Notes: a model not told the origin generated them from the sequence alone. A stretch of DNA of 18,239 nucleotides from Chloroflexota bacterium (GCA_003451595.1 DMDA01000135.1:14325-32563); one strand, 5' to 3'; positions 1 to 11,821 are shown, counted from the first letter of the stretch. Numbers and translations are program-made.

Positions 1-693
1 GATATGGAAAAGGACAGGCAGCACCCGCGCAAACGGATGCGCCCGCTGGCGAGCGGGCAGCTGGCGCCGCCGGTGGCGGTGGTGGCCGCCGTCATCCTGG
101 CGCTCCTTGCCATCGGTGGCGCCTTCTGGCTGGATATGTGGGCGGGCGTCGTGCTGCTGGTCTACCTGGGGCAAAATATCGCCTACAGCTTCTGGCTCAA
201 GAACATCGTGATTCTGGATGTGATGGTGTTGGCGTTGGGCTTTCTGCTGCGTGTGGTGGCGGGCGTGGTGGTGGTGCAGGTGACGAACTTTAGTCCATGG
301 CTCTATATCTGTGTGACGTTGCTGGCGCTCTTTCTCGGTTTTGGCAAGCGCCGCCAGGAGATCGTCTTGCTCGAAGACGGCGCCGCCAATCATCGCGCCA
401 TTCTGTCGGAGTACAACTTGCCGTTGCTTGACCAGATGATCAGCATGGTGGTGACGGCGACGTTGGTGGCCTACACCTTCTACAGTTTCGACGCCACGAC
501 GGCGCTGGCGCACGCCAAGATGCTGTTGACCGTGCCTTTTGTGTTCTACATGCTGGCGCGCTATCTCTATCTGGTGCACGTAAAGCATCTAGGTGGCGCG
601 CCTGATGAACTGCTGATCGAGGATCGTCCACTGCTGATCAACAGCGTCCTATGGGCGGTGGCAGTGGTGGTGCTAATTTATGTGTGGAAGTAG
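1..693 (+). CDS. UbiA-family prenyltransferase, probable decaprenyl-phosphate phosphoribosyltransferase (5' end missing)
   Basis: The reading frame is open from base 1 and ends with TAG at 691-693, so the start lies outside the window. The visible 230 residues begin inside the first Asp-rich motif of the UbiA family: D-M-E-K-D-R-x-H-P-x-K-x-x-R-P. The second conserved block is A-Y-S-F-W-L-K-N-x-x-I-L-D near residues 60-70, followed by G-F-G-K-R-R-Q-E near residue 113. About six hydrophobic membrane segments are visible. This motif set matches the subgroup that transfers phosphoribose from PRPP to polyprenyl phosphate (the mycobacterial Rv3806c type), the first step toward decaprenylphosphoryl-arabinose or -ribose donors. 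The subgroup call is from motif recognition; a quinone- or heme-type UbiA is less likely because of the KRRQE block. The protein should sit in the inner membrane. It converges on the next gene. Confidence 0.8.
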   Translation, partial: DMEKDRQHPRKRMRPLASGQLAPPVAVVAAVILALLAIGGAFWLDMWAGVVLLVYLGQNIAYSFWLKNIVILDVMVLALGFLLRVVAGVVVVQVTNFSPWLYICVTLLALFLGFGKRRQEIVLLEDGAANHRAILSEYNLPLLDQMISMVVTATLVAYTFYSFDATTALAHAKMLLTVPFVFYMLARYLYLVHVKHLGGAPDELLIEDRPLLINSVLWAVAVVVLIYVWK

Positions 694-777
694 AGATCGA
701 GAGATTGAGGGGGATTGAGAGATTCCGTCATGGTCTCTTTCCCGCCCAATCTCCCAATCTCCCAATCTCCTAATCTC
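694..777. repeat. 8-bp tandem repeat and imperfect inverted repeat between convergent genes
   Basis: Positions 745-776 hold four consecutive 8-bp units: three exact CCCAATCT copies and one CCTAATCT. The array runs directly into the stop codon of the minus-strand gene (778-780). On the other side, 705-725 carries related words in the opposite orientation (GAGATTGAGG, GATTGAGAGATT), so the gap can fold as an imperfect hairpin. It may end transcription from both sides, but there is no clean U-tract. It belongs to the short degenerate repeats seen at other junctions in this window. Confidence 0.75.
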
Positions 778-2658
778 TCACTCTTCCTGCACAAACTGCG
801 CCCAGACGCCTTCCATGCCGTCGTCGGTGACGCCATAGAAGATGCGCACGGCGTCGCCTTCGCGCAGCGCCAGGTCGTAGCGCGGCTTGCCGGCGCGCCG
901 CTCGACGCGCACAAAGCCGACATTGTCCCGCCACTGGATTTTCGCTGGATCAACCGGGCTGTCTTCCACTTGCTGAATGGCGTAGCTCCACAGCTTGCGT
1001 GCGCCCTTGCGGGTGACGTTCTTGATGACGTGACCGTTGCGCAGGTCGCGGATTGTGTAGAAGCGATGGCCGTTGCGTTCGTCGCTATCGATGATTTCCA
1101 CGCCGACTTGCGGCAGGTAGAAGGTGGTGTCCGTGACCGGCGAGGTGACCGGCGTTGCTTCGGCTTTGACCGTAGGCGCTGGCGGAACCGGTTTGGCTGC
1201 CCCGTTCCTGGCTGCGCCTGTTGCGCGCGGCGTCTCTTGTCGGCGCCCCCTGCTGCGCTCGACAGGTCTGGCGGGCGTCTCTTTGACAGGCGATGGCGTC
1301 GGTTCGTCCTGTTCTGCCTCGAAGCCTAACGCCTCGCGCACCAGCGCCACGATCTCATCGCGCACGGCCAGATCGGTCTCCGCCTCGTCGCGCACGTAGA
1401 ACTTGTTGCCATCGAGCGCGTAGGGGATGTCCAGTCCCTTGGGCGTCTGCACGCGCAACACTTTGGCGTTTTGACTCATCACGACATCGATCTTGACTTC
1501 GAGCTGCGGCGTCATGCGCTCCTGGATCGCTTTGCGGATGTCCTGCTCAACCTGCTCTGGCGCGGTCAGCCCGCGCAGCTTGCCTTTGCCCGGCTTGGCG
1601 CCGACGTAGACCGCGCCGCCGGCTGTATTGGCAAAGGCGCAGATGTCGGCCAGGATGGCGTCAAACTTACCCCCGCGTTGTGCAATCGAGTCGTGGAAGC
1701 TCTGCATCAGGGTCGGTCCCTCCTCGCGCACCACGTCCAGCGCGTCGAAGGGTTTATCGGCGGGTTGCGCCGGACGTACGCGGTCGAATTGCTTGGAGCG
1801 CAGCAACGCCGCCAGCGCCTCGAAGCTCGGTTCGTCCAACAGCAGCTCGGTGGCGCGTTCGCCGATGCCCAGGCGTTTGGGATTCTTGGGGTCTGTCGTG
1901 AGCCGGTGCGCGTCACTGCCCTGGAGACAGTGCATCCGGCGTGGGTACTCCGACTTGCTGCCGTTGAAAAAGCGCGCAGTCGAGCGCCCCGGTCGATCCA
2001 GGTCGGTGACTTCGAGTGCATCCAGATTGGGGTCTTGCGTGTAGGCAATCTTGGTCTGGCCGCCAAACGGGAAATTGCGCATGGCGACGCCGTGTGTGCT
2101 ATTGGCGTGGGCGGCAATCACCAGGCCGCCTGCTTCATGGATCATGCGATAGGCGTTGATGACGTCGGTGGTGGCGCCTGTCTCAGTGCTGCCCTCGTCC
2201 AACTTGGCGGCGGGAACCTTCATCGCCAGCAAAATGTGTTCAAGCTGGCGCACCGAGGTTTCGGGTGGGAAGATGGCGAGAATATGGAACCCAAAGGTGG
2301 CTGTAAACTCAAAACCGGGCAAAACCAGCACCTGATTCCCCAACGAACGCCATTCTTGCAGCCGCTCTTGCTCTTCAGCGGTCAGACGTCCTTGCGCTTC
2401 AAGCTGCGTCAGCCAATCCAGCTCACGACGAATCGCCCCAATGCCTGCCACCGTGTTGTGATCCGTGATGGCGACAATCTCCAATCCCTGTTCCACGACT
2501 TTGCGCAGCCACGCCAGATAGGTGACGCCCGGCTCTTCGTAATCGCGCGACGCCGGCGTGTGCAGGTGGAGATCAACCTTGTACCACTTGCGTTGTGGCC
2601 TGGCGCTGTTGGGCGGCGCCGGCTGATTGCCATTATTCGATTTTTTCTTGCGACTCAC
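778..2658 (-). CDS. PHP-domain phosphoesterase fused to an AlbA_2 (Schlafen-type) domain
   Basis: The 626-residue protein starts at GTG 2658, with GAGGAGG 12 nt upstream. Residues 25-275 form a complete PHP domain: D29-L-H31-L-H33-T, T-D66-H67-N, the L-P-G-F-E-F strand, A-A-H-A-N and G-S-D249-A-H251. These are the expected metal ligands of a trinuclear PHP phosphoesterase. Residues about 310-445 resemble the AlbA_2/Schlafen core (D-I-C-A-F-A-N-T-A-G-G-A-V-Y-V-G near 337). The usual acidic E-F-K-E box is replaced there by Q-S-F-H-D-S. A Pro/Ala/Thr-rich linker (about 450-510) leads to a C-terminal domain of about 110 residues that I do not recognise. No signal peptide is seen, so it is probably cytoplasmic. 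Its substrate is unknown; a nucleotide or nucleic acid is plausible from the AlbA_2 domain. It lies downstream of lon, with a terminator-like hairpin between them. Confidence 0.8.
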   Translation of the reverse strand: MSRKKKSNNGNQPAPPNSARPQRKWYKVDLHLHTPASRDYEEPGVTYLAWLRKVVEQGLEIVAITDHNTVAGIGAIRRELDWLTQLEAQGRLTAEEQERLQEWRSLGNQVLVLPGFEFTATFGFHILAIFPPETSVRQLEHILLAMKVPAAKLDEGSTETGATTDVINAYRMIHEAGGLVIAAHANSTHGVAMRNFPFGGQTKIAYTQDPNLDALEVTDLDRPGRSTARFFNGSKSEYPRRMHCLQGSDAHRLTTDPKNPKRLGIGERATELLLDEPSFEALAALLRSKQFDRVRPAQPADKPFDALDVVREEGPTLMQSFHDSIAQRGGKFDAILADICAFANTAGGAVYVGAKPGKGKLRGLTAPEQVEQDIRKAIQERMTPQLEVKIDVVMSQNAKVLRVQTPKGLDIPYALDGNKFYVRDEAETDLAVRDEIVALVREALGFEAEQDEPTPSPVKETPARPVERSRGRRQETPRATGAARNGAAKPVPPAPTVKAEATPVTSPVTDTTFYLPQVGVEIIDSDERNGHRFYTIRDLRNGHVIKNVTRKGARKLWSYAIQQVEDSPVDPAKIQWRDNVGFVRVERRAGKPRYDLALREGDAVRIFYGVTDDGMEGVWAQFVQEE

Positions 2659-2665
2659 AGAATAT

Positions 2666-2680
2666 ACCGACCTCCTCGGT
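2666..2680 (-). promoter_or_regulatory. Shine-Dalgarno in a hairpin loop before the PHP gene
   Basis: On the minus strand ACCGA-GGAGG-TCGGT forms a perfect 5-bp stem whose five-base loop is the ribosome-binding core GGAGG. The stem ends 7 nt before the GTG start. The core is still displayed in the loop, so it may be accessible; any effect on translation is inference. Confidence 0.45.
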
Positions 2681-2698
2681 CAAATGCTTGATAAACAT

Positions 2699-2759
2699 AA
2701 AACAATTCAGGCATCCGGCTGCCTGCCTGGCAGGAGATTCCGAATACCTGAATTGTTTT
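2699..2759 (-). terminator. Long hairpin downstream of lon, probable minus-strand terminator
   Basis: The outer arms are 13 bp and perfect (2699-2711 with 2747-2759). They extend to 20 bp if two further positions pair. On the minus strand those two are G-U wobbles; on the plus strand they would be A-C mismatches. The structure therefore favours minus-strand RNA, that is, lon transcripts. It is followed by a U-rich stretch (UUGUUUUAUGUUUAU). The PHP gene starts only 41 nt further on, and I find no clear promoter in between. It may instead be a partial terminator or processing hairpin within one transcript. Confidence 0.65.
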
Positions 2760-2821
2760 TAACATAAAACTAACCTGACTGTCCAGTTTTGCGGATCACA
2801 TTCCGTTGAAAGCGTTGTCCG

Positions 2822-5425
<2,604 letters not shown>

Positions 5426-5530
5426 GCCTGGTGGCTCGTTTTCATGGCTCGGTTAGCGTGGAAGCAGGCTCTGGCGCGGGTCGCCGCGCAGCTATGCCGT
5501 AGTGTGCTTCCTTTCATTTCACAGCATTTG

Positions 5531-5539
5531 ATTGTATCA
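5531..5539 (-). promoter_or_regulatory. Possible lon promoter (extended -10)
   Basis: On the minus strand TGATACAAT gives an extended -10 element (TG-n-TACAAT), about 105 nt upstream of the lon ATG. The -35 region at the expected distance is poor. No CIRCE heat-shock operator is visible nearby. Confidence 0.35.
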
Positions 5540-5770
5540 CACCCTACGCCATACTCCAGTCATCGCCACTCCAATAATGAGCGCGTCCCGCTGTTGGGCT
5601 GGCGTAAGTGCGCGTGGTCCTGGTCAACGCATAGGCGTTGGCGCAGCGCCTGCTGACCTTTGCAACGCCTGCGCCCGGAACCTGCGGCGCACCCGCCTCA
5701 ATCACAGTCTTGCGGTTCTCGCGGAATTTCCGACCTTCGGGTAAAATTCAGGTGTTTGTTCTCACCATTT

Positions 5771-5800
5771 GCTGTGCGTCATCGGAGGAGGGCGCACAGC
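5771..5800 (+). promoter_or_regulatory. Leader hairpin upstream of fchA
   Basis: GCTGTGCG (5771-5778) pairs perfectly with CGCACAGC (5793-5800). The 14-nt loop contains GGAGGAGGG, an excellent anti-16S match, but no start codon follows it at a usable distance. The actual fchA site, AGAGGA (5807-5812), lies just outside the stem. It could be a ribosome standby site or an mRNA-stabilising element; both are inference. Confidence 0.5.
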
Positions 5801-5820
5801 CAGTCGAGAGGAAGACCCAG

Positions 5821-6459
5821 ATGAATGCAGCGCACATGACAACAATGGAGTTTGTGGACGCCCTGGCCGCCGGACAACCGACGCCAGGTGGGGGCGGCGC
5901 CGCCGCGCTGACAGGCAGCCAGGCTGCCGCGCTCGTGAGCATGGTCATCCATTTCACAATTGGCAAGAAGAAGTATGCCGAGGTGGAAGCCGAGATGCAA
6001 GGCTATCTTGTCCGCAGCGAGGCGCTGCGCCGTGAACTGCTGGCTGCAGTCGATGCGGACGCCGCCGCATTCGACGCTGTCGCCGCAACCTACGCCTTGC
6101 CCAAGGAGAGTGAAGCCGAGAAGGCGGCGCGCACAGCTGCCATGCAGGAAGCGCTCAAGCATGCCGCAGCCGTGCCTTTTGAGGTGGCGGAAAAATGCCT
6201 GGAGATTATGAAACTGGCGACGCCTGTCGGCGCCAAAGGCAACACCAACGTCGTCAGCGACGCTGCCACTGCGCTCTATCTTGCCTTTGCCGCCCTCAAG
6301 AGCGCCATCGTCAACGTCAACGTCAATCTCAAATTTATCAAGGATGACGCGTTTGTTGCTGCGTGGACGGCCAGAGTCGCCGATTTCCTGGCGGAGGCTG
6401 ACGCCGCCTACGCCGCTGCCAAAGCCGCCATCGAGGAGACGTTGGGGGTGACGCTATGA
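5821..6459 (+). CDS. fchA: Methenyltetrahydrofolate cyclohydrolase (FTCD_C/FchA family)
   Basis: The 212-residue protein belongs to the cyclodeaminase/cyclohydrolase family (C-terminal domain of formiminotransferase-cyclodeaminase). It shows the N-terminal signature T-P-G-G-G-G-A-A-A-L near residues 21-30, then A-A-L-V-S-M-V and an all-helical body. The core A-T-P-V-G-A-K-G-N-T-N-V-V-S-D-A lies near residue 140. Stand-alone members hydrolyse 5,10-methenyl-THF to 10-formyl-THF (FchA) or deaminate formimino-THF. The neighbour folD makes the cyclohydrolase role much more likely, and no formiminotransferase domain is present. The ATG at 5821 has AGAGGA 8 nt upstream. Its stop overlaps the folD start (ATGA), a sign of translational coupling. 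Cytoplasmic. Confidence 0.88.
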   Translation: MNAAHMTTMEFVDALAAGQPTPGGGGAAALTGSQAAALVSMVIHFTIGKKKYAEVEAEMQGYLVRSEALRRELLAAVDADAAAFDAVAATYALPKESEAEKAARTAAMQEALKHAAAVPFEVAEKCLEIMKLATPVGAKGNTNVVSDAATALYLAFAALKSAIVNVNVNLKFIKDDAFVAAWTARVADFLAEADAAYAAAKAAIEETLGVTL

Positions 6460-7303
6460 CTGCGGAGCTGCTGGATGGTCGCGCCCTGGCCAAGACCATC
6501 CGCGAAACACTCAAACTGGATTTTGCCGCATTTCGCAGCCGCATCGGCGTCGCTCCGACGCTGGCAGTGCTGCGCATTGGCGATGATGAGGCCAGCGCCG
6601 GTTACGCCCGCGCCTTGCAGAAAACGTGCGACAGCGTCGGCGCCGACTTTCGCAGCGTGGAACTCCCCGCCTCGGTGCAACAGGACGAAGTCGCAGAGGC
6701 GCTCACTGAACTCAACACCTCGCCGCTGGTGCATGGCATCATGATTCTGGAGCCGACGCCCGACCACATCAGCCATCCGGCGCTGATCGATCTGCTCAAT
6801 CCGGCCAAAGATGTGGACGGCGTGCATCCACTCAACGCCGGCCGCCTCGCAGCCGACCGTCCGCCCTATTTCGTGCCCGCCACGCCTGCCGGCGGCATCC
6901 GCCTGCTGGAACAGGCGGGCGTGGCCTTCAAGGGTAAGGAAGCCGTCGTGGTCGGACGCAGCGACATCGTTGGCAAGCCGATGGCCTTGCTCTTGTTGCA
7001 TCGCCACTGCACCGTCACCATCGCCCACAGCCGCACGGTTGATCTACCTGGCGTCTGCCGTCGCGCCGATATCCTCTGTCTGGCAGTGGGGCGGCCGGAG
7101 ATGGTCAAGGCTGATTGGGTCAAGCCGGGGGCAGTTGTGGTCGATTTCGGCACCACCTACACCGACAATGGGCTGAAGGGCGACTGCGACCAGGCTGGCG
7201 TCGCTGAAGTTGCCGGCATGTTGACGCCGGTGCCGGGCGGTACAGGGCCGGTGACCAACGTCATCCTGATGGAGAATCTGCTGCGCGCCGCCGAGCGGTT
7301 GAG

Positions 7304-7307
<4 letters not shown>
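6456..7307 (+). CDS. folD: FolD-family methylenetetrahydrofolate dehydrogenase, cyclohydrolase residues lost
   Basis: The 283-residue protein aligns with E. coli FolD without gaps through at least residues 34-121. The folate Asp is kept (K-D-V-D121-G), as are the nucleotide-binding V-G-R-S-D-I-V-G-K-P and the C-terminal T-P-V-P-G-G-T-G-P-V-T. In bifunctional enzymes the Y-x-x-x-K Lys (E. coli K54, human K56) drives the cyclohydrolase step, helped by a Gln (E. coli Q98, human Q100). Here the motif reads Y50-A-R-A-L54 and the Gln position is L98 in G-I-M-I-L-E-P. Y50 remains. This predicts dehydrogenase activity only (5,10-methylene-THF to 5,10-methenyl-THF with NAD or NADP), with FchA doing the hydrolysis. 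The start overlaps fchA by 4 nt and the stop overlaps the next gene. Cytoplasmic. Confidence 0.92.
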
Positions 7308-9580
<2,273 letters not shown>

Positions 9581-9765
9581 AACACGGATGAACAGCTTGG
9601 CCGAGTGGAGGCAGCGACTACTTCATACTGAGGCAACTCTGCTGCTTGCCGGATGATTTTCGTGACTTATTCGTGTTGCTTCGTGTTGCGCTGACTTCTC
9701 GTCCATCGGCGGCTGCCATTTCCCAGTTGTGCATGGCATTGGGGCGCCGCTGTTGTTCACTCGCT
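9581..9765. repeat. Convergent gap with short direct repeats
   Basis: The gap between convergent genes holds two adjacent 10-bp copies, TCGTGTTGCT and TCGTGTTGCG (9671-9690), preceded by the related words TTCGTGACTTAT. No gene is visible. No strong terminator with a U-tract is seen for either side. Confidence 0.6.
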
Positions 9766-10509
9766 CTAGCCTTCCCCCGTCCGCACCAACCGCCAATCGC
9801 CAAACGTGTCCAGCAGCGCCGCAACGCGGTCGTGCCGCGTTTGCAAGCGGGCGTCGGCGACGGGCGCTTCGTCGATCACCTCGTCGATGAAGCGATCTGA
9901 CGGGCAGTAGACTTCCAGGCGAGCGGTGGCAGGGTCGGCGTCGCCATCGCGCAGACGGGCGAGCACGGCGCGCAGCGCTTTCTCCAGCGTGTCATAGAGC
10001 ACCTGGTCGGGTGTGGGTTGACCGCCGAAACGCATCTGCACTGCCTGGGGCGCGTAGCCAGGCCACTGCAACGTATACTCGGCGCTGGCCATCTCGCCGG
10101 TGGGTGTGACCAGCCCGCGCAAGGTGATCACGATGGGTGTTTCGGGCGCCTGGCCGGGCAGTGGCGCCACGATGTGCGGCGCTGGCGCCGCGCCGGGAGC
10201 AGGCGGCCCCAACACCACATGTCCGCTGACTGCTGGCTGGTTAGCGGCGTCGCGTGGGGCGGCCATGCGCAAGGGCGCGCGTGGGCGGGCTGGGGGGTCA
10301 GTTGGCATCGGTGTGCGCTGAGGACTGGCAACGGGCGGGCGAGCGACGCCAAGCGCTGGCGCCACCACCATGCGGCGACGATCGGTGGCGAGGTCATCTA
10401 GTTGCAACAGGCCACTCACGCGCAGTCGTCGCGCCAATACACGGCGCTGGGCAGGCGTCAACGTGCGGATCAAGTCAACAATGGTTTCGACCGTATTCGT
10501 TTCGGGCAT
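9766..10509 (-). CDS. Uncharacterised protein with possible degenerate RNase H-like C-terminal domain
   Basis: I do not recognise this family with confidence. From the ATG at 10509 the protein has 247 residues: a helical N-terminus (T-V-E-T-I-V-D-L-I-R..., ~1-40), a Pro/Ala-rich linker (~45-125) and a compact C-terminal domain (~125-247). That domain resembles the RNase HI layout: a beta-rich start, a helix with D-T-L-E-K-A-L-R-A, a strand then S-D-R-F-I-D-E-V (compare the T-D-S-Q-x-V of RNase HI) and a last helix R-H-D-R-V-A-A-L-L-D-T-F. The first catalytic Asp is not evident. A GTG at 10572 has the better ribosome-binding site (GGAGAAGG) but would overlap the MBL gene by 44 nt; the ATG gives a 19-nt gap. 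It is the second gene of a minus-strand pair. Confidence 0.6.
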   Translation of the reverse strand: MPETNTVETIVDLIRTLTPAQRRVLARRLRVSGLLQLDDLATDRRRMVVAPALGVARPPVASPQRTPMPTDPPARPRAPLRMAAPRDAANQPAVSGHVVLGPPAPGAAPAPHIVAPLPGQAPETPIVITLRGLVTPTGEMASAEYTLQWPGYAPQAVQMRFGGQPTPDQVLYDTLEKALRAVLARLRDGDADPATARLEVYCPSDRFIDEVIDEAPVADARLQTRHDRVAALLDTFGDWRLVRTGEG

Positions 10510-10528
10510 GGCAATGGCGCATCCGGTT

Positions 10529-11401
10529 TTAGGGGAGGGCAGCACTCTGGCGCTGCTGGCGCTGTTCGGCACGCGCCTTCTCCCACAGGAAATGCAAATT
10601 GTTCAGGTGGAACTGCTGCACAAGCCCGCCCAATGGAATGCGGCTATGCTCGAATTGCTCGATGTCGTATTGCGCCAGGTCATGTTTGGTGGCGCCCTCC
10701 GCCATCAGCCGCTGGACAAGCTGCTGAATGTCCGTCAGGTAGCGCGCCGCGGCGTCGATGCTGCTGGTGACCTCGCCGCGTAGCAGGATGTCGCCATGCC
10801 CCTGCACGATGCACTCCAGGTTGAAGTCATGCAGATTGCGCAACGAGCGTAAGTACGCTTCGATGTCGGAGAAGGGTGTGGCGATGATCGGCGCCGGCAT
10901 CATTAGGTCGCTGGCAAAGAGCACTTTGTCTTCGCGCACGTGAACGACGCAGGTGTCTGGGCTGGGGCCAGGCGTGTGCAGCAGATGCAGCGTCTTGCCG
11001 CCCAGCCGTACGACCATGCCTTCGCTAAAAACGAGCTTGGGAAAACGGATCGACACCTGACGCAGTTCCGGTGTGTGCTCTTTTGCCTCTTCGAGCGCCT
11101 GCACACCATACTGTTTGAGCATCTGCAAGCAGGTTTCGTGAGCGATCAACTCGGCGTCGGGGAAGAAGCAGGAGCCATAGACGTGATCGGCGTGGCTAAT
11201 GGTGTTGATGACGTAGCGAATGCCCTGCGGACAGACGCGCTGTGCAAAGTCGATGATCTGGCGCGTCTCAGAGGGAAAGGGCAACGTGTCGATCAAGACG
11301 CCGCCTTCTGGCGTCACCACCAGGCCAGCGTTCACCTCCAGATAGAGACGGCTCGTAAACACCCAGGTGTCATCGGCGACGCGCGTACGAATGATGTTCA
11401 C
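10529..11401 (-). CDS. MBL-fold (metallo-beta-lactamase superfamily) protein with altered metal site
   Basis: The 290-residue protein has the usual MBL order of motifs: a strand ending G-G-V-L-I-D-T, then N-T-I68-S-H70-A-D72-H73, L-H-T-P-G-P146-S-P-D, F-A-S-D165-L and Q-G-H202-G. In the family the first motif is H-x-H-x-D-H and the second P-G-H. Here the first His is Ile68 and the P-G-H His is Pro146, which removes two of the three ligands of the first metal site. Asp72, His73, Asp165 and His202 of the second site are kept. The active reaction is unknown; family members hydrolyse thioesters, lactones, phosphoesters or lactams. The start is GTG at 11401 with AAAGGA 7 nt upstream. No signal peptide is seen, so it is probably cytoplasmic. 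It heads a two-gene minus-strand unit behind a structured leader. Confidence 0.85.
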   Translation of the reverse strand: MNIIRTRVADDTWVFTSRLYLEVNAGLVVTPEGGVLIDTLPFPSETRQIIDFAQRVCPQGIRYVINTISHADHVYGSCFFPDAELIAHETCLQMLKQYGVQALEEAKEHTPELRQVSIRFPKLVFSEGMVVRLGGKTLHLLHTPGPSPDTCVVHVREDKVLFASDLMMPAPIIATPFSDIEAYLRSLRNLHDFNLECIVQGHGDILLRGEVTSSIDAAARYLTDIQQLVQRLMAEGATKHDLAQYDIEQFEHSRIPLGGLVQQFHLNNLHFLWEKARAEQRQQRQSAALP

Positions 11402-11420
11402 AGGTCGATCCTTTTGTTTG

Positions 11421-11504
11421 CAGAACTTACGCCACTGGTCGCGCCATCTTCTCGCAAGCTACGCGCTTCCAGGAAGATGTACACGAGAGCCTGCGTAAGT
11501 CCTG
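11421..11504 (-). repeat. 84-bp MITE-like element or structured leader
   Basis: CAGAACTTACGC (11421-11432) and GCGTAAGTCCTG (11493-11504) are terminal inverted repeats with 11 of 12 bases matching. Nested inside are CATCTTC/GAAGATG (11445-11451 with 11473-11479) and AAGC/GCTT (11456-11459 with 11465-11468). The whole 84 bp can therefore fold as one branched hairpin. It lies between the predicted promoter and the start of the MBL gene. It carries no coding capacity, and no clear target-site duplication is seen. Confidence 0.5.
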
Positions 11505-11541
11505 GTCTGTTTTTCCAGGCCAACTTTCTGACGTGGCGGCA

Positions 11542-11571
11542 ATCCTATCACAGCTATATTGCCAAAGTCAA
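11542..11571 (-). promoter_or_regulatory. Predicted promoter of the MBL gene pair
   Basis: On the minus strand there is TTGACT (11571-11566), an 18-bp spacer, and TAGGAT (11547-11542) preceded by TG-n (extended -10). Transcription would start near 11535 and give a leader of about 134 nt that includes the inverted-repeat element at 11421-11504. Confidence 0.5.
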
Positions 11572-11603
11572 AAAGATTGACATAAGGTTTAGTTCGTGCG
11601 CAA

Positions 11604-11633
11604 CAAAAAACCGTCCGGGCAATGCCGAACGGT
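11604..11633 (-). terminator. Rho-independent terminator (minus strand)
   Basis: On the minus strand ACCGTTCGG (11633-11625), a 6-nt loop, and CCGGACGGT (11618-11610) form a 9-bp stem with one G-U pair, followed by TTTTT (11609-11605). The wobble becomes a mismatch on the plus strand, so it serves minus-strand RNA. It lies just beyond the end of the 6S-like RNA and before the MBL promoter, and probably acts as a back-up terminator. Confidence 0.85.
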
Positions 11634-11640
11634 CGTGTGC

Positions 11641-11821
11641 AAAAAATAACTCCGCAGAACCGTGTGGTCAGTGGGTACGAACCTGCGTAAGCAGGTGGGT
11701 GCGGACTGGACGCTTCCGTCTTGCCCGAAGGGCTACCACATCCACATCACTTGGTCCAGCTCCCGTTTTTGAGGTGTTGGCTCGCCCCGTGTGCTGACTC
11801 ATCACGAGAACCGCAGAGTCA
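11641..11821 (-). ncRNA. Rod-shaped small RNA, probable 6S RNA (ssrS-like)
   Basis: A strong promoter sits directly upstream (11827-11854) and a U-run ends the RNA, giving about 180 nt. The two ends pair in an 11-bp closing stem (11811-11821 with 11647-11657), followed by UUUUUU (11646-11641). Further in come CGUG/CACG (11803-11806 with 11661-11664) and GUCAG/CUGAC (11794-11798 with 11667-11671). Next is a large open region whose 3' strand holds a small hairpin, ACCUGC-UUAC-GCAGGU (11681-11696). The apical stem is 10 bp with a 2-nt bulge (11754-11765 with 11702-11711). Closing stem, central bubble with a 3'-side mini-hairpin and apical stem are the hallmarks of 6S RNA, which mimics an open promoter and binds housekeeping RNA polymerase. 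The structure was folded by hand. Another structured sRNA remains possible. No open reading frame is supported here. Confidence 0.65.

Larger units (their letters stand above)
5426..5820. other. Divergent intergenic region between lon and fchA
   Basis: This 395-bp gap contains no convincing gene. It should hold both divergent promoters. The lon candidate is the extended -10 at 5531-5539. For fchA, TAAAAT at 5742-5747 is a possible -10 without a good -35. A small palindrome, CGGAATTTCCG (5722-5732), lies just upstream of that -10 and could be an operator. Near fchA there is a leader hairpin (5771-5800). The frame of fchA stays open upstream, but those codons lack a start with a ribosome-binding site. 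Confidence 0.5.

Noticed and set aside
745..776. Possible CRISPR remnant because of evenly spaced repeats
   Set aside because: Units are 8 bp with no spacers; it is a simple tandem array.
5638..5820. Upstream extension of fchA
   Set aside because: The frame is open but crosses the leader hairpin and has no start with a ribosome-binding site; the conserved domain begins just after ATG 5821.
9590..9660. tRNA-like stretch containing GGCCGAGTGG, reminiscent of a Ser/Leu tRNA D-arm
   Set aside because: No matching acceptor stem, anticodon stem or T-arm (no GGTTCGA) could be placed around it.
11577..11582. Perfect TTGACA on the plus strand as a promoter
   Set aside because: No -10 element lies 16-18 bp downstream and no plus-strand gene follows.
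10940..11797. Plus-strand open frame of 285 codons across the MBL start, its leader and the RNA region
   Set aside because: It overlaps a real gene, a terminator and the 6S-like RNA, has no ribosome-binding site and resembles no protein family.
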